A DNA stretch of 64,000 nucleotides from Streptomyces sp. NBC_01439 (GCF_036227605.1 NZ_CP109487.1:186001-250000), one strand, 5' to 3'. Counted from the stretch's first letter, positions 7,937-16,451 are shown. Made by a program: numbers and translations. The notes: generated by a model not told the origin, from the sequence alone.

Positions 7937-8974
7937 TGTGGTTCCTTGACTGAGGAGGGGGGTGGCTCCGGCCGGGAGCGTGGTCGACCGCACCCCGACC
8001 TTGATCAACTCGCGTAAGTTACCAGCATGTAGCCCCTCATTCCCCCACCCCAGGCGAGTTCCGGCCACACGCGACCCAAAGCACCCACCACGCGGAGCGG
8101 AGGGCGGCGGGTGGCGGGTGGCGGGTGGCGGGTGGCGGGTGGCGGCCTGAGCCGCCTGGTCCGACCGTGCCGGTCGGGCGCCGGTCGCGGAGGCCCGCCG
8201 ATGTCGGCAGCGGCCGCATCGGCGGGAAGACGGAAAGAGATGGAAGACGAGGGTGCCCTGCTGCACCGGCGCCGGTGACGTTCCGGGCGGCCCCGGTGTT
8301 GATCCGGGCATGTGACGAGACCCTGGATCTACTGGACGCCGTTCCATGACGGAGCCGCGGCTGAAGCTCATCAGCACGGACGAGGGGCGGGCCCTGGTGG
8401 TGTTCCTCGGGCTGCACGACGAGGACGGACAGCGTTGAGGATGTCCTCGGGCCGGCGGCCGACCTGAGGTTCCGGTTCGGTTCGCGGCGCCCCGCATCGA
8501 CCACCGAAAGCCCACCCAGCCGGCCCCGACGATGCCGACGCGAGCTCCGTGCAGTTGCACATCGCGGGGCCAGTGGTCCTGAGCCGGCGAATGCCAGCGG
8601 TCTGCCTGGGCCTCGCTGAGCCCTGAGACGCCCTGGCCCACCTCACTGCGCGTTTCAGAGGAGCAGCTGTCCTGCGGAATCCGCCGGCGCCACTCGACCC
8701 GGTGGAGATGGCAGCAGGCGTCGACTTCACGGTTCCCGCGTATTGGCACCTGATCAACCGCCCGCGCCCGCGCCCGTCACCTGCTCCGCAAGCGACCGGT
8801 AGGCGCTCCAGCGCGATGGAACATCCCGAACACAGGGCCGGCCGAAGCCGGCCAGTGCAGCGCATTGCCGCCAATCCCCGGCGATCTGGTCACAGCGGCG
8901 CTGACCTCCCGCTACACAAGGACAGGGGCTGTCGTCCACTGCCCCGTACTGCTTCGGACGAGGGGACTGGGCGC
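7937..8974. other. 1-kb region without a convincing gene
   Basis: Contains the pld promoter, a G-rich heptamer repeat (8106-8140) and no frame with both a ribosome site and a recognisable protein. A 30-codon frame (8346-8438, [20 protein letters not shown]...) has protein-like composition but no support. The region may be the eroded flank of a mobile element, given the nuclease, tRNA-like and IS relics to its right. Confidence 0.4.
8106..8140 (+). repeat. Five tandem GGCGGGT heptamers
   Basis: Five perfect heptamer units followed by a degenerate one. The plus strand has enough regularly spaced GG/GGG tracts to form a G-quadruplex. Confidence 0.85.
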
Positions 8975-9184
8975 TTGCTCACGATCAACATGGCGGTGCT
9001 CCTGGCGTTCATCGTCTTCCTGAGGCTGCGCCGCCGCACCGAGGCCCGGAGCCGGTCCGACGAGAAGATGACCGTGGTCATCGTCCTGGCCTTGGGCATC
9101 GTCCTTGCCCCCACCGACGTCGGCCAGGGCATCGCCAGCTTCCTCGGCCAGCTGGTCAGCGGCGCTTCCCAGGCCGGCCAGTGA
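8975..9184 (+). CDS. Small membrane protein upstream of Mrr-like nuclease
   Basis: A 69-residue protein. I chose TTG 8975 because GAGGGGA lies 8 bases before it; ATG 8990 is the alternative. It has a first membrane segment (MAVLLAFIVFLRL), a basic loop (RRRTEARSRSDEK), a second hydrophobic segment (MTVVIVLALGIVLAPT) and an amphipathic tail. Its stop overlaps the nuclease start (GTGA), so the two are coupled. Small two-helix proteins of this kind occur in actinobacterial integrative elements, but the function is unknown. Confidence 0.65.
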   Translation: MLTINMAVLLAFIVFLRLRRRTEARSRSDEKMTVVIVLALGIVLAPTDVGQGIASFLGQLVSGASQAGQ

Positions 9185-9891
9185 CCGGCAGCCGCCGCCC
9201 TACCCGGCGTGCCAGCCGCCGCCCCAGCAGCTCCCGGCGGCGGAAGAACCAGCACCTGGAGCAAGTGGTCCTCGCCGCGCTCGCAGCCACGGTCGTGCTC
9301 AGCCTGGCGGCAGCAGCCTTGCGGTGGCTGGCCGCCCACCCCTGGGTCGTGGTCCTCACGTTGCTGGCCGCTTCCGCCGCGGCGGCGGCCTGGTGGCGGC
9401 GCCGCAGTGACGCGACACGGTCGGAGCGGGCCAGGGCACAGGGGCTGCGGTACGCGGTCGGCCAGCTGGATCGTCTGCATCATCGGCAGTTCGAGTTCGC
9501 GGTGCGCGACCTCATGCAGCGCGACGGCTACCAGGACGCGCAGCAGGTCGGCGGCTGCGGAGACAACGGAGCCGACGTGAAAGCCACGGACCCCTACGGG
9601 CGCCGGTGGGTGATCCAGTGCAAGCACCGCAGGGACGGCTGGGCCGGAAAGCCGGTCGGCACGCCCGATCTTCATGTCCTCAACGGGACCGGCCGTCAGG
9701 TCCATGGCGGTGATGTGCTGGTCATGCTGACCAACGGCCGGATCACGAGCAACGCGGTCGACTTCGCGAAGTCGCAGCGCCTGCACCTGGTGGACCGCAG
9801 GCTCCTCGCCGAATGGGCCGCCGGCTCCCGCCCCCTGTGGGAACTGCTGCGTCAGGTCCCCCCGCCCCGCAAACCGTCCGCGCTGTCCTGA
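9181..9891 (+). CDS. Membrane-anchored Mrr-like restriction endonuclease
   Basis: A 236-residue protein from GTG 9181, overlapping the stop of the preceding gene. Residues 1-22 are basic, and residues 25-73 hold two hydrophobic segments ending in WWRRRSD. The C-terminal half is a restriction-endonuclease (Mrr_cat) fold: FEFAVRDLMQRDGY, then GADVKATDPYGR with the catalytic Asp, and WVIQCKHR with the Q-x-K motif. Mrr-type enzymes cut modified or foreign DNA. The membrane anchor suggests action on DNA entering the cell. Nearby transposase relics and a tRNA-like gene fit a former mobile element. Confidence 0.8.
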   Translation: MTGSRRPTRRASRRPSSSRRRKNQHLEQVVLAALAATVVLSLAAAALRWLAAHPWVVVLTLLAASAAAAAWWRRRSDATRSERARAQGLRYAVGQLDRLHHRQFEFAVRDLMQRDGYQDAQQVGGCGDNGADVKATDPYGRRWVIQCKHRRDGWAGKPVGTPDLHVLNGTGRQVHGGDVLVMLTNGRITSNAVDFAKSQRLHLVDRRLLAEWAAGSRPLWELLRQVPPPRKPSALS

Positions 9892-10221
9892 GTCGCACCT
9901 CACGCGAGTGAGCCACGGGGCTGAGGCTGGGTCATACGAGGAGTCGGTACGGAGGTCATGACGGATCCGACGGCTCTGGGCGCTCTGCTGCGCCCGACCT
10001 CCTGGGTCCGACACCCCTACTTGGCGCTTGGGGCGCTGGTCCGCGTTCAGTGGAAGGTGCTCCCGTACGGCCGTCAACAACCGCAGCTCAGCACCTCCGC
10101 GGCTGCCCGCGCTAAAGGGCGGCCACCGAGCGGGGTGTACCGGCCCGACGTCGAACACCACCGACCTCCGAACACCACCCACCAACCACCGAGCAGCACC
10201 GGCTACGATCTCGAAACGGGC
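9892..10221. other. Intergenic region before the tRNA-like gene
   Basis: About 330 bp with no supported frame. A TACGATC element at 10203-10209, just before the tRNA-like sequence, could be a -10 box. No attachment-site duplication was found by eye. Confidence 0.4.
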
Positions 10222-10296
10222 GGAGCCGTAGCGCAGAGGTCGACGCGCGCGGTCTCCAACATCGCGAGGACACCGGTTCGATTCCGGTCGGCTCCG
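10222..10296 (+). tRNA. tRNA-Trp(CCA)-like cloverleaf, atypical
   Basis: Folds as a cloverleaf: a perfect 7-bp acceptor stem (10222-10228 with 10289-10295), a 4-bp D stem, and an anticodon stem 10249-10253 with 10261-10265. The loop is CTCCAAC (U33, anticodon CCA at 10256-10258). The T stem is 5 bp around TTCGATT, and the discriminator is G, as in bacterial tRNA-Trp. Oddities: no base is left between D and anticodon stems (position 26), the base at 21 is not A, and the acceptor stem can extend by 4 further pairs into 10218-10221 and 10296-10299. It may be a second divergent tRNA-Trp, a pseudo-tRNA or a tRNA-like element. Confidence 0.6.
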
Positions 10297-10406
10297 CCCG
10301 CCCCAAAGTCTCCAGCCCGCCCGAATCCTGGAAGCACAGGCCACAGAAACGATCCGCCCGGCGAGTACCGATCCCCCACGGCTCCCCTCCCTGTCAGGAT
10401 GGGACC

Positions 10407-10781
10407 GTGACCACATCTCGCGCGTGGACGGACTCGCGGTGCCGCAGCAACGGCTCCTACCTATCCCTCTGGTCGAAAGACTCGGTGCTGTCGATCGGCT
10501 CCGTGGGATCGGTACTTTCAATCGGCTCTGTGGGCTCGGTACTGTCCATCGGCTCCGTGGGCTGCGCGCTCTCCGCCGCCTCCATCGGCTCCTCCCTGTC
10601 CATGCTCTCCACCGCTTCCTGGCTCAGCACAGGCTCGCTACTATCCGCGCAATCCCGCTGGTCAGTACTGTCCTGGAACTCGCGCAACGGCTTCATGGCG
10701 GCCGGCGTCGCCGCCGCGACGACCGCCGGACTCGCCACCGCCGGGCTCGCCCTGCACCTCGGCAAGCGCCGCCGCCGCTAA
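10407..10781 (+). CDS. Serine-rich repeat protein with C-terminal membrane helix
   Basis: A 124-residue protein from GTG 10407. Residues 25-53 hold three near-perfect copies of a nine-residue unit, SVLSIGSVG, which decay into a looser Ser/Leu/Gly pattern (SSLSMLSTASWLSTGSLLSA) up to about residue 88. The spacing of Ser and small or aliphatic residues suggests a stacked beta-solenoid. The C-terminus is a hydrophobic helix (about 96-117) capped by KRRRR, so the solenoid would be membrane-anchored. I recognise the pattern from uncharacterised Streptomyces proteins but know of no function. Confidence 0.7.
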   Translation: MTTSRAWTDSRCRSNGSYLSLWSKDSVLSIGSVGSVLSIGSVGSVLSIGSVGCALSAASIGSSLSMLSTASWLSTGSLLSAQSRWSVLSWNSRNGFMAAGVAAATTAGLATAGLALHLGKRRRR

Positions 10782-10867
10782 GAGGCCCTACTGAGGTTGA
10801 GTTCCTGGTGTCATAGGGGCTGGCGGCTGGCCATTGGCTGCGGCATCACCGCGACGTGCAGCATCCA

Positions 10868-11070
10868 CAACCCCGGGCTGACCGCCGAACGGCACTAGCT
10901 CCGCGAGGGGTTACGGCTTCAGGCTGCGGAACGGTTCGCGCTGGGTGAGGCAAGCGCGTTGATCGCCAAGGAGCTGCGGGTCAGCGTCCGGTCGGTGCAG
11001 CGGTGGCTGCAGACATGGAGCGAGGGCAGTCTTCGAGCTCTTCGGTCGCGGATGCCTGCATCCCCCGCTA
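10868..11070 (+). pseudogene. IS630-family transposase N-terminal relic
   Basis: One frame reads GLTAERH, stop, LREGLRLQAAERFALGE, ASALIAKELRVSVRSVQRWL, QTWSEGSLRALRSRMPAS. This is the helix-turn-helix N-terminus of IS630-type transposases (usually RVRLQAAERFARG...VAKELRVSVRSVERWRRAW). It has an in-frame TAG and no catalytic part, since the sequence diverges after about 60 codons. Confidence 0.7.
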
Positions 11071-11089
11071 CGAACCCGGCCAACGGTCC

Positions 11090-11643
11090 CGGGCGAAGAT
11101 CGGCAGTTCCGCCAGCGTGTCGGGGATCTCCCGCTCCCGCTCATGCGGAAGGACAGCCAGCAGCCTCGGCGTCGCCGCCCGCGGACCCGGCATCGTCGGT
11201 ACTGATCCGGTCGCACCGGCCCGGGGTGGGCGGCTCGATGCTCTCGGCGCGGCAGCGCGCCAGCAGCTCCAACCGGACCTGCTCGGGCCTGCGTTCCTTG
11301 TGCGCGACATGCTCGGCCAGATATGCGGTCAGCGTCTCCGCTTCCGCGGCGCTGCACTCGCGGAAGACGAGGTGCTCCCGGATCTGAGCGCGGTGTACTC
11401 GAACGTGCGGACCGTCCACTCGTAGAAACCGAGCTCCGAGGCAGGAACCTGCACCTGCCGGGCAACGAACTCCACCGCCTGTCGCGGCAGTACGGCCGGT
11501 TCGGGTGAACCGGCCGTCGCCCCGCGTTTGCCGGACACGAGTGCCTGCTCGTCCTTCAGTAGCGTCCAGTGCTCGACGAGCTCATCCGGATCCCACGGAG
11601 TACGGGCCACGGTCGTCGGTCGTCCGCCCGGGACTTCACACAC
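11090..11643 (-). pseudogene. Tn3-family transposase N-terminal (DUF4158) relic, frameshifted
   Basis: Frame 1 (11643 to about 11396) reads WTLLKDEQALVSGKRGAT, then RQAVEFVARQVQVPASELG, FYEWTVRTFEY. It continues in another frame as HRAQIREHLVFRECSAAEAE and later VRLELLARCRAESIEPP. Together this is the N-terminal region of Tn3-like transposases. The junction fits one lost base in TACCAC. The segment after AESIEPP is degenerate and the catalytic DDE part is missing. Confidence 0.7.
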
Positions 11644-11801
11644 CGCAGCCGTAGCGCCCCGGACTCACCCACCCGGGTGGCGCCCCGCGAGATCACCGCC
11701 GTTTACGGCTGGTGGCACGGTTCTCGCCGACACCCCAAGGACCGGCCCGTCAGGCACTCCCGGAAGCCGCCCGACACACGCCTCACCCACAGGCAGTGGC
11801 A

Positions 11802-12332
11802 TCAGGTGGTGGGCGGGGTCCAGTCGGCAGGCAGGCCGGACTGGGCGAGGACGGTGGCCAGGCTGTAGTGATCCTGATCAGAAGCGATCCGGCAGTGATT
11901 CTCGTCCAAGACGAGCTCCGTGGTCATCGGCACGGCGAAGGGCTTGGGCGCACCCTTGAGATGACCGGAATACACGGCCCGAACCGTGATGCGGTCGCCA
12001 TCGAGACGGGTCGTACGGATGGTGACATGGACGTTGTCGATGAGAGCGTCAGCACGAGCCTTCCACCCCGCGATCTCCTTGCGCCCACGGAAAGTGGCAC
12101 CGACGGCTTCGTCGGAATAGGTGCCATCAACGGTGAACAGGGCACCCAAAGCCTGGGGGTCACTACCGTTCCAAGCGCGGGCCCAAGCAACCGCGACACC
12201 CGACATGCGCCGACCATCATCCTGCCCAGCAGCAGAAGCAGCGGGAGCAGCAATAGCGGCGGTGGCAGCGGTGGCGCAGAGGGTAGCGGTGGCGGTCAAC
12301 ACAGTGAGGGTACGCAGCGCGCGGGACGTCAT
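11802..12332 (-). CDS. Secreted NTF2/SnoaL-like protein
   Basis: A 176-residue protein. I chose ATG 12332 because TTTGGAG precedes it and a clear signal peptide follows (MTSRALRTLTVLTATATLCA ... APAASAAGQ). The mature part is an NTF2-like alpha+beta barrel: AVAWARAWNGSDPQALGALF, TVDGTYSDEAVGATFRGRKE, a basic turn, then two long strands. Members of this fold bind small molecules or act as isomerases, and the secreted ones are mostly uncharacterised. It stands alone with no informative neighbours. Confidence 0.75.
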   Translation of the reverse strand: MTSRALRTLTVLTATATLCATAATAAIAAPAASAAGQDDGRRMSGVAVAWARAWNGSDPQALGALFTVDGTYSDEAVGATFRGRKEIAGWKARADALIDNVHVTIRTTRLDGDRITVRAVYSGHLKGAPKPFAVPMTTELVLDENHCRIASDQDHYSLATVLAQSGLPADWTPPTT

Positions 12333-12615
12333 GATGGATGCTCCAAAGAAGGCGGGTCCGGTCGTGTCGGCCGCCGGTGTGAGCGCGGCCTCCATGGAGC
12401 ACAGACTCACGTCGAGCAGTGTCCACTCACCAGGCCTTACAGAGTGGGTGACTGTCCAACCCTGCCCACGCCTGTCCACCGGAGCCCGGCGACCGGGAGC
12501 CGGGGCCGGGCTGGCGTGGCGGTGAGCGGTCCGGCGGGCCGCAGACCCCGGACGCCGGGCCCTGCAATCACTCCTCACCGTCCCCCTCACCCTCATCTTC
12601 GTCTTCGTCTTCGGG

Positions 12616-13068
12616 TTATCTGACGAACCGGAGGTCGAGGGTGCACTGCTCGGGGACGGGGTTTCGCTCCCAGGCCTGACCGATCTGGTCGGCGGTCCAG
12701 TCGATGTCGATCCGGCGAAGGGTTTCGGCGTAGGAGGTCGCGGTGGCCACACGCCCCGCCCACGAGGCGTGCCCTTCTTACACACCGGGGCGGGGCAGCG
12801 TCATCCCTCCAGCAGGTCCGCAGGTGAGTTGGCCGACCACCAAGATCCCGGTCCGGGATTCAATTTCCACCGGGCGGACCCCCTCCACATCGGCTGATGG
12901 TTGCCGAGCGGCGTCCCAGACCCGGATGGCCACCTCAATGCTCACATTGGGCTGCAGGCCGTACAGGTACAGGTGGTAGCTGTTTCCGTCAACGACGTGC
13001 TGGCGGGTCAGGTCAACGGCCGCGCTATCGGTGAGATGGGCGTCGGCCGGCTGCGGACGCGGACGCAA
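12616..13068 (-). pseudogene. Hypothetical gene interrupted by an in-frame TAA
   Basis: From about 13068 (TTG; true start unsure) one frame gives RQHVVDGNSYHLYLYGLQPN, VSIEVAIRVWDAARQPSADV, GILVVGQLTCGPAGGMTLPR PGV, then TAA at 12780-12778. The same frame continues as EGHASWAGRVATATSYAETL, RRIDIDWTADQIGQAWERNP, VPEQCTLDLRFVR and a second stop at 12618-12616. Composition stays protein-like across the stop, so the gene seems to have lost a sense codon (TAC or TAT) there. Total about 150 residues; function unknown. Confidence 0.6.
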
Positions 13069-13103
13069 GAACGCCCGGCCGGGGAGTCCGGGCCGGGCGT
13101 TCT
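13068..13103 (-). terminator. Terminator of the transglycosylase gene
   Basis: A perfect 13-bp inverted repeat (13068-13080 with 13091-13103) lies 27 bases after the transglycosylase stop codon on the minus strand. Confidence 0.75.
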
Positions 13104-13129
13104 CGTCAGTATGGTTGTCCGCTGGTGGC

Positions 13130-13534
13130 TTAGTACCAGTGGTTGGCGGACCAGAAGTTCCAGGCGCCGACCGGGCTGCCGTAGCGGTCGTTCATGTAGT
13201 CCAGGCCCCACTTGATCTGGGTGGCCGGGTTGGTCTTCCAGTCCGCACCCGCGGAGGCCATCTTCGACGCCGGCAGGGCCTGGGCCAGGCCGTACGCGCC
13301 GGAGGAGGGGTTGGTCGCGGTGTGGTTCCAGCCGCTCTCGTGAGAGATGATCTTGTCGAAGGCGGCGAACTGGGCCGGGTCCTTGATCATCTGCTGCGCG
13401 ATCGCCTTGGCGCTCACCGGGGCCGCCTGGGCGGGAACCGTGGCGAGCATGGAACCGGCGACACCCAGGGCGACGACGGTGCCCGCGAGGGCCTTCTTCG
13501 AAAGGGCGATGCGGCGAATGATGGCGTTGGACAC
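13130..13534 (-). CDS. Secreted lytic transglycosylase (SLT domain)
   Basis: A 134-residue protein from GTG 13534 with GGAAGG upstream. An extended signal peptide (residues 1-36, NAIIRRIALSKKALAGTVVA ... ATVPAQAA) is followed by a compact SLT domain. The catalytic Glu lies in IISHESGWN, then NPSSGAYGLAQALPASKMA and IKWGLDYMNDRYGSPVGAW. It cleaves peptidoglycan glycan strands and resembles the resuscitation-promoting-factor-adjacent SLT proteins of Streptomyces. The transcript leader holds several stable hairpins (13561-13655). Confidence 0.92.
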   Translation of the reverse strand: MSNAIIRRIALSKKALAGTVVALGVAGSMLATVPAQAAPVSAKAIAQQMIKDPAQFAAFDKIISHESGWNHTATNPSSGAYGLAQALPASKMASAGADWKTNPATQIKWGLDYMNDRYGSPVGAWNFWSANHWY

Positions 13535-13560
13535 GGAGAAAACCTTCCACAGGGAACAAG

Positions 13561-13655
13561 GGCGGTCGCAAACATGTCGAAGACATGCGTGAGCCACTCA
13601 CGCGGTGGAGAGGGGTTCGTCGGCGGCGGGTGAAGCACCCGTGCCGCCTGGCGAC
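13561..13655 (-). promoter_or_regulatory. Structured leader of the transglycosylase mRNA
   Basis: On the minus strand three consecutive hairpins can form: GGCGG...CCGCC with an inner CGGGTG/CACCCG stem, GCGTGAG-TGG-CTCACGC, and CATGTC-TTC-GACATG. Many Streptomyces cell-wall hydrolase genes have a c-di-AMP riboswitch here, but I could not match its conserved sequence blocks, so the class is left open. Confidence 0.4.
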
Positions 13656-14339
13656 TCATCCAGTTCTACAGACGCCCCGACCCCCTGGCAACGACCCCTC
13701 TTACTAACGACCCTCGCAGCCAACAACCACCAGCCCCCGACAGCACGGCAAACATCCGCGCAGGTGAAAGGCCACTCCTAGGGCCGATACGGGGGCCTGT
13801 CAGGGACTACTACCCCGGTTCGTATGTGACGTGGACCCTATGGGGCGGGTCACCCCCGAGACACCCGAATCTCACCGACCGTGATCGCCCGCGCCCCCTC
13901 CGAAACAGCCGGCCGGGTACCGAAGCCGCCCGATAACCGAAGGGAGACCCGAGCCTGTGCCCATCTAGGCAAGCCAGGCACGGCCGGCGAGGCAGGTCGG
14001 GCGGACCGGCGTTCTGCGTTTCGGGCACGTCCGGACCGCTCCCGACATCGACGTGCACCGGACCCGGCTCACCAGCGCCGACCAGCAGAGTCACCACACC
14101 CCCCGGGTGCGCGTCCCAGCCCATCAGCACACCGCCCTTTGGCACGCCCCCGCCGACAGCCCGACCGGCCGACCGGATCGCGACTGCGGCCTTGCGCCGG
14201 CCGTGCACCCCCACACCCGGGCGATCCCGACGAACCAGTGCGGCTGGATACCGTGCTTCGAATCTGGGAGTGGGTTCCGGGGCTCGTCCGGTCGATCGTG
14301 TTCGGAGCCAGGTGGTGAGGGTTGCGGGAGCGGCAGTGC
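13656..14339. other. Region without a recognised gene
   Basis: About 680 bp between the transglycosylase promoter and an IS5-like relic. Long open frames exist on both strands, but they lack ribosome sites and resemble no known family. They are likely products of high GC. Confidence 0.4.
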
Positions 14340-14592
14340 CTAGGTGGACGTGGCGGCATTCGTCGTAGCCGGTGGCGTTTGGACAGGTGGGCGGCCTGTC
14401 GGCCTTCTCGGGGATGGTGTGCCGGATACCGCGTCTTCGCAGGTACTCGTGGCAGGGGCCGTTGCCGTAGGGCTTGTCGGCCGGGATGCTGCCCAGCGTC
14501 TTGCGGGGCCTGCCCGGCCCGCGCTCCAGGACGGGGATCTTCTCCGGAAGGTGCTTGAACTGTGTGTAGTCGGCACGCCGGCCCAGTGTCAC
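14340..14592 (-). pseudogene. IS5-like transposase fragment
   Basis: The frame reads RRADYTQFKHLPEKIPVLER, GPGRPRKTLGSIPADKPYGN and HEYLRRRGIRHTIPEKAD. This resembles the central part of IS5-type transposases, with the target Asp region (A-D-K-x-Y) and the R-R-R-G-I-x-x-x-I-P-E-K motif. Both ends are missing. Confidence 0.6.
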
Positions 14593-14662
14593 GATCCCAC
14601 GTCACGTCACCCTAGGGTCACCTCCACGAAGCGGGCCGCCTGGGAAGTGCCCGACCCTGGGT

Positions 14663-15652
14663 TCAGGCCACCCGGGTGTCCGCCGGCCCAGCGGTGCGTC
14701 GAAGCGCCGCCGGTTCCACGCCGAGCGCCGCCAACAGCCGGACACTGCGGTTTCCCGGCTCGCCGAGCAACCGGTCCAGCAGATCGGAGGTGCCGCTGGC
14801 CATCGTGTCCTTGAGGAGCTCGCGCGGCGGCACCGTGTCCCGGCCGAAGTCCGTACCCTCCATCGCAGCACGCACCCGTACGTGGTCCACCCCGGCCTCG
14901 ACCAGGACCCGGCCCCCGTCGTAGTCCCCCTTCACCCCGCCCGTCATGTGTGGGTAGGCCTGCGCGACCGCATAGGTCCGCAGCATGCCCAGGAGGACAT
15001 CGTCGGTACGGACCTTCCTACGGTGCTGACCGGCAAGTTCCCCGGCCTCCAGGCGCGCCCACAGCACCGGGTGCGCCGCGGCGTTCATCGGCATCGCCCT
15101 GACCAACATCGACGTCCAGAACTGCCCCAGCTCACGGGGCTTGTAGCGGCGACGGCCCACCAGGGCGTCGCGGGTGGAGCGCAGCTCCGGCGGGACAGGA
15201 TCCTCCACGTCAGGGACCCGTCCCGACCACACGGCCCGTTGCAGCGCAACGACGTCCACCCCGCATCCGCTCAGGTAGCTCACCGCACCGCAGGAGGGGT
15301 CGTCCAGGAGGGCTGCCAGCAGATCGGTCGGCGAGCGCTCGACGCCCTGACCACCGGTCACGGACGGTTGTGCCCGGCACCGGGCGAACGCCGCTGCCCC
15401 GGCAGTGCTGAGCGTGAGCGAGCGGCCCTCCTGCTCGGCCAACGCGATCTCAACCTTTCCGGGTTCCTCGTCCATCCCCCCGACGCCCTGGCGAATCACT
15501 TGTGTCGTGAGGTCGTACGAGGCGAGGAACTCCTGGACCCGGTCGTCCTTGCTGATGCAGGCCAGCAGGAGGTGCGTGCTGACGTGGCGCCTTGCGCAAA
15601 CCGGGCCGAGCGCAGTGAGCAGGGCCTGGTCGGCGCGGAAGTCTGAGGTCAT
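14663..15652 (-). CDS. Clp N-terminal-domain protein, stand-alone
   Basis: A 329-residue protein. ATG 15652 is taken as start (ATG 15688 is the alternative). It carries repeats of the Clp-N helical bundle: CARRHVSTHLLLACISKDDR, SPTDLLAALLDDPSCGAVSY, VRTDDVLLGMLRTYAVAQAY and GTSDLLDRLLGEPGN. The pattern of H-L-L-x-A-L-L with a downstream Leu-Leu is typical of ClpA/ClpC substrate-binding domains. No AAA+ ATPase domain is present. Such proteins may act as adaptors or decoys for Clp proteases, but no partner is nearby and the role is inferred. Confidence 0.7.
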   Translation of the reverse strand: MTSDFRADQALLTALGPVCARRHVSTHLLLACISKDDRVQEFLASYDLTTQVIRQGVGGMDEEPGKVEIALAEQEGRSLTLSTAGAAAFARCRAQPSVTGGQGVERSPTDLLAALLDDPSCGAVSYLSGCGVDVVALQRAVWSGRVPDVEDPVPPELRSTRDALVGRRRYKPRELGQFWTSMLVRAMPMNAAAHPVLWARLEAGELAGQHRRKVRTDDVLLGMLRTYAVAQAYPHMTGGVKGDYDGGRVLVEAGVDHVRVRAAMEGTDFGRDTVPPRELLKDTMASGTSDLLDRLLGEPGNRSVRLLAALGVEPAALRRTAGPADTRVA

Positions 15653-16064
15653 GCGGAAGATCCTGGCCGAGGTGCAGGAGCGTTGCATCAGCCCACGGAC
15701 GGAAACCGATGCGAAGAATGTCGGAAACCGGCGCGACGAAAGTCGAAAGCCCGCGCGACGAAGGAGGGAATCAAGATGCAGGCTTCGCCAAGAACTTCGC
15801 GGCTGCTCGGGCCTCCTACCCCGAACACGGCGGGCTCACCGCGATCGACCCCGACGGGAACCCGCACGAGCCTTGGCGGACAGTGGACATGGACAGTGGA
15901 TGGTGGACCGGCAGCAGCAGCACTACGCCTACCTGGAGCACGTCGCCGACACTTTCGTGCTGCGCCCGGCACCGGGAAGACGACCGCGGCTCGACCCACT
16001 CCGGCGATCCGCCCCACCTCCGCCCGCGGAGGAGAACGGCAGCCGGTCCGGACGTTAATGACTG
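15653..16064. other. Gap with a possible gene fragment
   Basis: On the plus strand around 15770-15980 protein-like fragments appear in different frames (FAKNFAAARASYPEHGGLTA and VDRQQQHYAYLEHVADTFVL). They suggest a decayed gene, but I cannot name its family. Confidence 0.35.
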
Positions 16065-16067
16065 CCC

Positions 16068-16236
16068 GTCAGTCCACCAGCGGCCGGACGGCGGGGAGCA
16101 GCGCGACCTCCTGGGCGAAGTTGAGCCGCACCGTGCTCCACCCGCCCTGTCGCTCGTTGTCGATCTCCACCGTGCCGGCCGGGGAGCGGAACCCGAGCCG
16201 AGCCGCGGTGTCGAAGTCGCCCCTGCGGACCGCTGG
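16068..16236 (-). pseudogene. C-terminal fragment of an unidentified gene
   Basis: A minus-strand frame ends RRGDFDTAARLGFRSPAGTV, EIDNERQGGWSTVRLNFAQE, VALLPAVRPLVD, stop. It reads like real protein but has no start or ribosome site within its frame, so it is probably a 5'-truncated remnant. Family unknown. Confidence 0.35.
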
Positions 16237-16451
16237 GGCGGCCCGATCGGGTTTGAGGGGGGAAGTTCATGTCCGGCTTGCTGGCCGCTGCCCTTGCCGT
16301 TCTCGCCCCCGTGCCGCCGGCGGAACTTGGTCGAGGTCCGCTCCGGCGCGTAGCGGCACCCACGCGCGTACCGGGCACGGTTGGTGCAGGAACCATGGCG
16401 CGCCGTCGTCCGGTGGATCGGCAGTGGTGACGGCCGGTCGGGTTGGAGCGC

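Noticed and set aside
4958..8017. 1019-codon open frame on the plus strand
   Set aside because: It runs antisense through the monooxygenase and phospholipase genes, which have strong catalytic motifs. Its composition (Gly/Arg/Val-rich) is that of a shadow frame.
8346..8438. 30-codon frame [20 protein letters not shown]...
   Set aside because: Protein-like composition but no ribosome site and no known family; too short to support.
10218..10296. Integration site (att) of an actinobacterial conjugative element at the tRNA-like gene
   Set aside because: No duplicated 3' end, integrase, replication or FtsK-type transfer gene is present nearby, so an element cannot be delimited.
13561..13680. c-di-AMP (ydaO-type) riboswitch upstream of the transglycosylase
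   Set aside because: Position and structure fit, but I could not match the conserved sequence blocks, so only an unassigned structured leader is reported.
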